A stretch of 64,000 bases of DNA. Source: GW2011-AR15 sp964428335. GTDB lineage: Archaea; Nanobdellota; Nanobdellia; Woesearchaeales; GW2011-AR15. Numbering within the stretch: the first letter of the stretch is position 1; the number at the start of each line of letters is the position of its first letter. The notes beneath the pieces were generated by a model. The model saw only the letters and a list, made by a program, of their open reading frames with translations, did not search any database and was not told the origin of the DNA. The DNA lies in contig CAYRXW010000004.1 of the NCBI GenBank assembly GCA_964428335.1, forward strand, positions 62,001 through 126,000, written 5' to 3'. Positions 59,170 through 64,000 of this stretch are shown piece by piece. Position numbers and translations under genes: made by a program.

Positions 59170-59232
59170 CTATTTAAATGTTTCGATAACTATTTTAGTT
59201 ATATAATTATTGTAGTTAAATAACTATTTAAT
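59168..59232. promoter_or_regulatory. Operator array between wHTH regulator and glycogen cluster
   Basis: Three direct repeats of AACTATTT (59168, 59188 and 59223) combined with palindromes ATAACTA-ttt-TAGTTAT (59186-59202) and TAGTTA-aa-TAACTA (59213-59226). They start at the TTG of the regulator and end about 100 bp before the GT4 gene, whose TATA-like TTTTTAAAC is at 59253-59261. This pattern fits cooperative binding by the divergent winged-helix protein. Confidence 0.6.
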
Positions 59233-59332
59233 TAACAGTTTTGTTTAGAAAAGTTTTTAAACCCTAAGCACAAATAATTTAGTTAAAAGGGGAAGGGATA
59301 GTAAAAGTGCAAATAAATTTGGTGAGAATTTA

Positions 59333-60568
59333 ATGAAAGTTCTGATGTTTGGCTGGGAATTCCCGCCGAATAATTTTGGTGGTCTTGGGACTGCCTGCTA
59401 TGGCATTACAAAAGGCTTAAGCAGCAAAAATGTAGGCGTTACATTTGTTGTCCCAAAAAAAGGCTCTTCTCACAGCCATTTGAAGATGATATCCTCAGAT
59501 GAGATACAGGTTGCAAGCGAGAAAGGGACCATAAAACACAGGCATATCACTTCCCTTCTGACGCCTTATGCAACTGAACATGAATACTCAAATCAATATC
59601 ATGAATATATGAAAGAATACCTGAAAGTTTCAACAGATAAAAGCAATGAAGTTAATTTGTATGGAAGGAACTTATTTGAAGAAGTTGAAAAGTTTGCGCA
59701 TAAGGCAAATGTAGTTGCAAAGTTCGAGGATTTTGATGTCATACACTGCCACGACTGGATGACTTTTAAGGCAGGGATAAAAGCAAAAAAAGCCAAGAAC
59801 AAGCCATTAGTTGTACATGTTCATGCTACAGATTTTGATAGAACTGGAGGAAATCCAAACCTGTTGGTCTATGATATTGAAAAAGAAGGAATGCATGCTG
59901 CAGACAGCATCATTGCAGTAAGTAATTATACAAAAGACATGATAACAAGACATTATGGTGTGCATCCTGATAAGATAAGCGTTGTCCATAATGCTGTTGA
60001 TTATGATGAAAAGCCTGTTTCTAAGATAAAGTCAAAAGATAAGGTTGTCCTGTTCCTTGGAAGGCTGACACTGCAAAAAGGCCCTGAATATTTCATTGAC
60101 AGCGCCAAAAAAGTCCTAAATATAATGCCTGATGTGAAATTTATAGTTTCAGGAACAGGGGACATGTACGCAAGGATGATAAATAAGGCAGCTGAGATGG
60201 GCATTGGGAAGAATGTGCTGTTCACCGGCCATTTAAGCGGTGAAGATGTTGATAAGGCTTATAGGATGGCTGATCTATATGTCATGCCTTCAGTTTCAGA
60301 GCCATTTGGAATAACACCTTTGGAAGCAATAAAGAACAATACGCCGGTCATAATTTCTAGAACTGCAGGTGTTTCTGAGGTATTGACAAACGCAATCAAG
60401 GTTGATTTCTGGGACACTGATGAGATGACAAACCAGATAGTCTCCGTATTAAGCTATTCACCTTTGCATTCAACTCTTACTGAAAATGCGCTGCATGATG
60501 TGAAAAAATTGTCATGGGAAAATGCCGCTGAAAAAATAATCAATGTGTATAATAAGGTGACAGAATGA
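59333..60568 (+). CDS. GT4 glycosyltransferase, glycogen-synthase-like
   Basis: Retaining GT-B glycosyltransferase of family 4, 411 aa. N-terminal donor/acceptor loop: MFGWEFPPNNFGGLGTACYG (residues 4-23), of the starch/glycogen synthase type. HDWMTFKAG near 141 and HVHATDFDRTGG follow; the C-terminal nucleotide-sugar domain has FLGRLTLQKGPEYFI near 240 and EPFGITPLEAIKNN near 323-336, where the Glu pair is catalytic. It probably extends alpha-1,4-glucan from an NDP-glucose. GGTGAG is about 6 bp upstream of the ATG. Its stop overlaps the GH57 start (ATGA), opening the alpha-glucan operon. Confidence 0.9.
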   Translation: MKVLMFGWEFPPNNFGGLGTACYGITKGLSSKNVGVTFVVPKKGSSHSHLKMISSDEIQVASEKGTIKHRHITSLLTPYATEHEYSNQYHEYMKEYLKVSTDKSNEVNLYGRNLFEEVEKFAHKANVVAKFEDFDVIHCHDWMTFKAGIKAKKAKNKPLVVHVHATDFDRTGGNPNLLVYDIEKEGMHAADSIIAVSNYTKDMITRHYGVHPDKISVVHNAVDYDEKPVSKIKSKDKVVLFLGRLTLQKGPEYFIDSAKKVLNIMPDVKFIVSGTGDMYARMINKAAEMGIGKNVLFTGHLSGEDVDKAYRMADLYVMPSVSEPFGITPLEAIKNNTPVIISRTAGVSEVLTNAIKVDFWDTDEMTNQIVSVLSYSPLHSTLTENALHDVKKLSWENAAEKIINVYNKVTE

Positions 60569-61779
60569 ATATCTGCTTTTATTTTCAGGTCCACCAGCCA
60601 TACAGGATAAAGAAATACAGGATTTTTGATATCGGAAAAGAGCACGATTATTTTTATTCAGAATTAAACAAAAGTGTAATGCAAAAAGTTGCAAAAAAAT
60701 GCTATATCCCTACAAATAATTTAATGCTAAGCCTTCTAAAGCAGCATAAGGAATTTAAGATTGCCTATTCAATAACAGGAACAGCACTTATGCAATTTAG
60801 GGAATATGCCCCTGAAGTATTAAAAAGCTTTAGGCAGCTTGCAAAGACAGGAAGAGTTGAATTTTTGTCAGAAACATTCTATCATAGCCTTTCATTTCTC
60901 TATTCAAGGCAGGAATTCATATCCCAGGTAGAAAAGCACAGAAAGCTGGTAGAAAAGCTGTTTGGGCAAACACCTAAAGTGTTCAGGAACACTGAATTGA
61001 TATTCAATAATGAGCTTGCAAACACAATCCAGAGCATGGGTTACAAAGGAATACTTGCTGAAGGCGCAGATAGTATAATGGGATGGCGTTCTCCAAACTA
61101 TGTATATACTGCAAAAACAGCCCCAAACCTAAAACTGCTTTTGAAAAACTATAAGTTAAGCGATGACATAGCATTCAGGTTCTCAAACAGGGGATGGGAA
61201 GAATGGCCGTTAACTGTAGAAAAATTTGGTTCCTGGGTATCTGCATGTGAGGGAGACACAATAAACCTGTTCATGGATTATGAGACTTTCGGAGAGCACC
61301 AGTGGGAAGACACAGGGATATTTAATTTTGTAAAACACCTGCCTAGCGAGCTTTTAAGAAGAGGGATTGGGTTTAAGACGCCTAGTGAAACTGCAGACCT
61401 TAGTTCAAAAGGAGAGCTGGACATCCATCACCCGATATCTTGGGCTGACATGGAGCGTGATTTGTCAGCATGGCTTGGAAACAAGATGCAGCAGGCTGCA
61501 ATACATGAGCTTTATAATTTCGAAAAAGAGATAAAAAATTTCAGGGACAAAAAGCTCCTTTCTGATTTCAGGAAACTTACAACAAGTGATCATTTCTATT
61601 ATATGTGCACTAAATATTTTTCAGATGGTGACGTTCATAAGTATTTCAATCCTTATGAAACACCTTATGATTCATATGTCAGTTTTATGAACATATTGAA
61701 TGATATCGCATTCCGGCTTAAGGGAAAAGTGAAGATAAGCGAGCATCCAAGCTCAGAAATGAAAGAGATACTTGCCTAA
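60565..61779 (+). CDS. GH57 glycoside hydrolase (alpha-amylase-like)
   Basis: Family 57 enzyme, 404 aa. It starts ICFYFQVHQPYRI, the first conserved GH57 motif. The nucleophile Glu is in FRNTELIFNN near residue 143, and the acid/base Asp in LFMDYETFGEHQWED near 237. GH57 covers alpha-amylase, 4-alpha-glucanotransferase and branching enzymes; length near 400 favours the short alpha-amylase-like group. The role is cleavage or remodelling of the intracellular glucan made by the flanking synthases. Coupled by ATGA to the GT4 gene and 3 bp from the next gene. Confidence 0.93.
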   Translation: MNICFYFQVHQPYRIKKYRIFDIGKEHDYFYSELNKSVMQKVAKKCYIPTNNLMLSLLKQHKEFKIAYSITGTALMQFREYAPEVLKSFRQLAKTGRVEFLSETFYHSLSFLYSRQEFISQVEKHRKLVEKLFGQTPKVFRNTELIFNNELANTIQSMGYKGILAEGADSIMGWRSPNYVYTAKTAPNLKLLLKNYKLSDDIAFRFSNRGWEEWPLTVEKFGSWVSACEGDTINLFMDYETFGEHQWEDTGIFNFVKHLPSELLRRGIGFKTPSETADLSSKGELDIHHPISWADMERDLSAWLGNKMQQAAIHELYNFEKEIKNFRDKKLLSDFRKLTTSDHFYYMCTKYFSDGDVHKYFNPYETPYDSYVSFMNILNDIAFRLKGKVKISEHPSSEMKEILA

Positions 61780-61782
61780 AAA

Positions 61783-62064
61783 ATGCAAAAAAAAACCACC
61801 AGAAAAATAAGGGAAGCAAAACCTGAACAGTATTTTGTCCTTGCAACAGGCGTACCTATAAAAAACCTTAAGGAACTTGCGCTTTCACTGGAAAACATGA
61901 ACGAATGGGTCTTTAACCATCATGTCAATGATATAAGAAATGACTTTGCAGCCTGGGTCAGTGAGGTATTAAAGGAAAAAAAACTCTCTGAGAGCATCAG
62001 GAACACAAAGAATATAAGGGAGCTTGAGTTAGTGATACTCAGGCATTTAGTAAATTCACATTAA
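61783..62064 (+). CDS. DUF5752-like small protein (93 aa)
   Basis: Small helical protein resembling DUF5752: YFVLATGVPIKNLKELALSL near residues 14-33, then WVFNHHVNDIRNDFAAWVSEVL. The H-x-x-x-x-x-DFA-x-W pattern is shared with the next protein (SNHNYFADWVNYVLED), so these are adjacent copies of one domain. The function is unknown; I recall such domains near glycogen or sugar-metabolism genes in archaea. It starts 3 bp after the GH57 stop. Confidence 0.75.
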   Translation: MQKKTTRKIREAKPEQYFVLATGVPIKNLKELALSLENMNEWVFNHHVNDIRNDFAAWVSEVLKEKKLSESIRNTKNIRELELVILRHLVNSH

Positions 62065-62081
62065 AAAAAAGGGGTGTCGTA

Positions 62082-62621
62082 ATGGAAGCTACACAGGATA
62101 AAGCATTCATACTTAAAGATAAAAAGCTAAAGAATCTGGATGAACTTTACTTGGCAATTTCTGAACTAACTGATGATGAATATTCGTATTATGCAGATTC
62201 AAACCATAACTACTTTGCTGACTGGGTAAATTATGTGCTTGAAGATAAGGAGATGTCATCAAAGCTTAGGGATTCAAAATCAAGAGCAGAAGCAATAGAA
62301 ATATTAAAACCACAGGAAAAGCCTGCAGAAGTCATTGAAAAAAAGGAAGAGAAAAAAACTGAGATGAAGCAGCCTGAAAAAAAGGTTCATGAGAAAAAAG
62401 AAAGCTATAATGAGCCAAAACCTGTTGAACTGAAAAATGAACCAAGGAAAGAACACAGGCAAAAAGATACGCTTGCTGAGATAGAAGGATTAAAGGATGA
62501 GCATGAGATGAAGCATTACCTTTGGCACCACCATCCATGGGAGATGGCAAAGGAGTTCATGTATGGGATGAGCCTTGGTCTTGTGCTTGGACTTATACTT
62601 TCAAGAGTACTATTACCTTAA
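62082..62621 (+). CDS. DUF5752-like domain with K/E-rich linker and C-terminal TM
   Basis: Three parts: a DUF5752-like domain (residues 1-78, with LKNLDELYLAISELTDDEYS and FADWVNYVLEDKEM); a Lys/Glu/Pro-rich disordered linker (about 85-135); and a C-terminal amphipathic plus membrane segment (HYLWHHHPWEMAKEFMYG, then MSLGLVLGLILSRVLLP). The tail would anchor the domain to the membrane, perhaps placing glucan enzymes there; that is inference. GGGGTG ribosome site upstream. It is followed 2 bp later by the GT3 gene. Confidence 0.75.
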   Translation: MEATQDKAFILKDKKLKNLDELYLAISELTDDEYSYYADSNHNYFADWVNYVLEDKEMSSKLRDSKSRAEAIEILKPQEKPAEVIEKKEEKKTEMKQPEKKVHEKKESYNEPKPVELKNEPRKEHRQKDTLAEIEGLKDEHEMKHYLWHHHPWEMAKEFMYGMSLGLVLGLILSRVLLP

Positions 62622-62623
62622 AA

Positions 62624-64000
62624 ATGGAACCTAAATCAGATCTTTTTTTTGAGATAAGCTGGGAAGTGTGCAATAAAGTTGGAGGAATATATTCTGTAAT
62701 AACATCAAAGGCAAAGCAGATGCTTGCAGCCTATAAGGATAATTATTATACAGTTGGGCCATTCTTCTCAGGAAAAACATATGCTGGCGAATTTACTCAT
62801 AAAGAGCCACCCGCAGTTTTAAAAGAAGCATTTGAAAAGCTCCATAAAGAAGGAATAATGTGCATATTTGGAACATGGCTAATTGAAGGAGAACCAAACT
62901 CAATTCTAATAGACTATTCAAACTACAAGCATAAAATCAATGACATTAAAGGCGAGTACTGGAATAATTTTAAGATTGATTCACTGCATTCACAGTATCA
63001 TGATTATGATGAGCCAATTCTATGGTCAAGCTGCGTTGGCATGCTTATTGAAGAGATAAAAAAAATTGAAAACAAAAAAAAGATTGTTGCCCAGACACAT
63101 GAATGGCTTGCCGGCGGAGCTCTTCTTTACCTAAAATCAAGAAAAGTTAATGTTGGAACTGTATTCACAACACATGCAACAATGCTTGGAAGAACATTAG
63201 CTGCAAATGATGTTGATATCTATGGAAACCTTGATAAGATAAAGCCAGAAGAAGAAGCGTATAAGCATGGCATTCAGGATAAATTCCTAACAGAAAAAGC
63301 ATGCGCTCTTAATGCAGATGCTTTCACAACAGTATCTGAAATTACAGGTATAGAAGCTGCTGCATTTTTTGGGAAAAAGCCTGATGTGCTGCTTTTTAAT
63401 GGAAATGACACAAAAATTTTCCCGACATTTGATGAAGCATCAATCCAGCATAAAGTTTTAAAAAATAAGCTAAAAAAATTCATGATGTTTTATTTCTTCC
63501 CTTACTACCAGTTTGACCTAGATAATACTCTTTTCTACTTTCTTGCAGGAAGGTATGAATTCAAAAACAAAGGAGTAGACCTATACATTGACGCATTAAA
63601 AAAATTAAATGATGAATTGAAAGCTAAGAAGTCCCAGACTAATGTTGTAGCATTCATTTTTGTTCCTGCCGGAGTTAAGGAAATTAAGCCGGAAATACTT
63701 GAAAGCAGGACTTTATTTGAAGATGTGTATGATTCTGTCCACGATGCTGCTGAAGATGTTAAAGATAGGATGGTATATGGAATGCTATCAAAAAGCAAGA
63801 TAGATGATACCTTTTTGCTTGGGGAGAATGCCCAAAAGGTAATATCAAGAAAAGTAACAAAACTAAAGCGGGAAGGAAATCCTCCAATGTGCACTCATAA
63901 TTTATACAATGAAGGGAATGATGTTATTTTAAACACATTAAAGCAAAAGGGACTAAATAATTCAAAGGAAGATAATGTGAAAGTGATTTTTTATCCTATA
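62624..64000 (+). CDS. GT3-family glycogen synthase, 3' end beyond window
   Basis: Glycogen synthase of the GT3 (eukaryote/Bacteroidetes-like) family, 459 codons to the window edge. The hallmark WEVCNKVGGIYSVITSKAKQ is at residues 13-32, with YTVGPFF, AQTHEWLAGGALLYLK near 160 and FTTHATMLGRTLAANDVDIY after. GT3 enzymes use UDP-glucose to lengthen alpha-1,4-glucan; a full-length protein would be about 550-650 aa, so the catalytic Glu pair lies outside the window. It is the last visible gene of the alpha-glucan operon, giving two different synthase types (GT4 and GT3) in one cluster. Confidence 0.92.
   Translation, partial: MEPKSDLFFEISWEVCNKVGGIYSVITSKAKQMLAAYKDNYYTVGPFFSGKTYAGEFTHKEPPAVLKEAFEKLHKEGIMCIFGTWLIEGEPNSILIDYSNYKHKINDIKGEYWNNFKIDSLHSQYHDYDEPILWSSCVGMLIEEIKKIENKKKIVAQTHEWLAGGALLYLKSRKVNVGTVFTTHATMLGRTLAANDVDIYGNLDKIKPEEEAYKHGIQDKFLTEKACALNADAFTTVSEITGIEAAAFFGKKPDVLLFNGNDTKIFPTFDEASIQHKVLKNKLKKFMMFYFFPYYQFDLDNTLFYFLAGRYEFKNKGVDLYIDALKKLNDELKAKKSQTNVVAFIFVPAGVKEIKPEILESRTLFEDVYDSVHDAAEDVKDRMVYGMLSKSKIDDTFLLGENAQKVISRKVTKLKREGNPPMCTHNLYNEGNDVILNTLKQKGLNNSKEDNVKVIFYPI

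Overview
The window looks like a chromosomal segment of a low-GC archaeon, most likely a DPANN lineage of the Woesearchaeota/Pacearchaeota type. The evidence is: two tRNA genes with archaeal bulge-helix-bulge introns; TATA boxes about 25 bp before many start codons, implying leaderless mRNAs; a large acidic S-layer-type protein; Lrp/AsnC-type regulators; and many secreted or membrane proteins with no recognisable relatives. Several enzymes have a bacterial-looking subtype (long-type PyrF, class 2 PyrD, TGS-domain ThrRS). No rRNA, CRISPR array or intact transposase was seen.

Layout. 1-13 kb: hypothetical, secreted and membrane proteins, a degenerate tyrosine recombinase, pirin, a J-domain protein, a DUF4395 protein, a glycosyltransferase, tRNA-Leu(UAA) and tRNA-Gly(GCC). 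13-22.4 kb: a complete de novo UMP gene set, carA-carB-pyrB forward, pyrE-pyrF reverse, pyrD forward, pyrC reverse. 22.5-32.3 kb: a NEW3-like exported protein, a radical SAM enzyme, a 7TM/ATP-grasp pair, the S-layer gene with a long upstream region, a cation/proton antiporter and serS. 32.3-46.2 kb is the most unusual part. It holds three very large paralogous proteins of unknown family (721, 691 and 733 aa) with a small membrane protein, a tandem Lrp regulator whose promoter lies inside an inverted repeat, and a divergent operon of a membrane-anchored protein, a ParB-like-domain protein and an 860-aa protein with repeated helix-turn-helix segments. 46.2-57.2 kb: an exported protein, small conserved proteins, thrS with a threonine-rich leader ORF, a PLP-enzyme operon, a second tandem Lrp regulator, and a methyltransferase-like protein paired with another small membrane protein. 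57.3-64 kb: a LOG-family protein, an intron-containing tRNA-Ile(UAU) whose 3' end is duplicated in a 42-bp repeat, a winged-helix regulator with its own operator array, and a glycogen/alpha-glucan cluster (GT4, GH57, two DUF5752-like proteins, a GT3 glycogen synthase cut by the window end).

How the genes work together. The pyr genes supply UMP from glutamine, bicarbonate and aspartate; PyrD being class 2 implies a quinone electron sink. The alpha-glucan genes form one translationally coupled run that probably makes and remodels a storage polymer, with a divergent ArsR/TrmB-like repressor in front. The strongest candidates for undescribed biology are the thrS leader (27 codons with five consecutive Thr codons, then a hairpin overlapping its stop codon), the three-paralogue cluster with a shared 29-bp promoter, and the ParB-like/multi-HTH/membrane operon.
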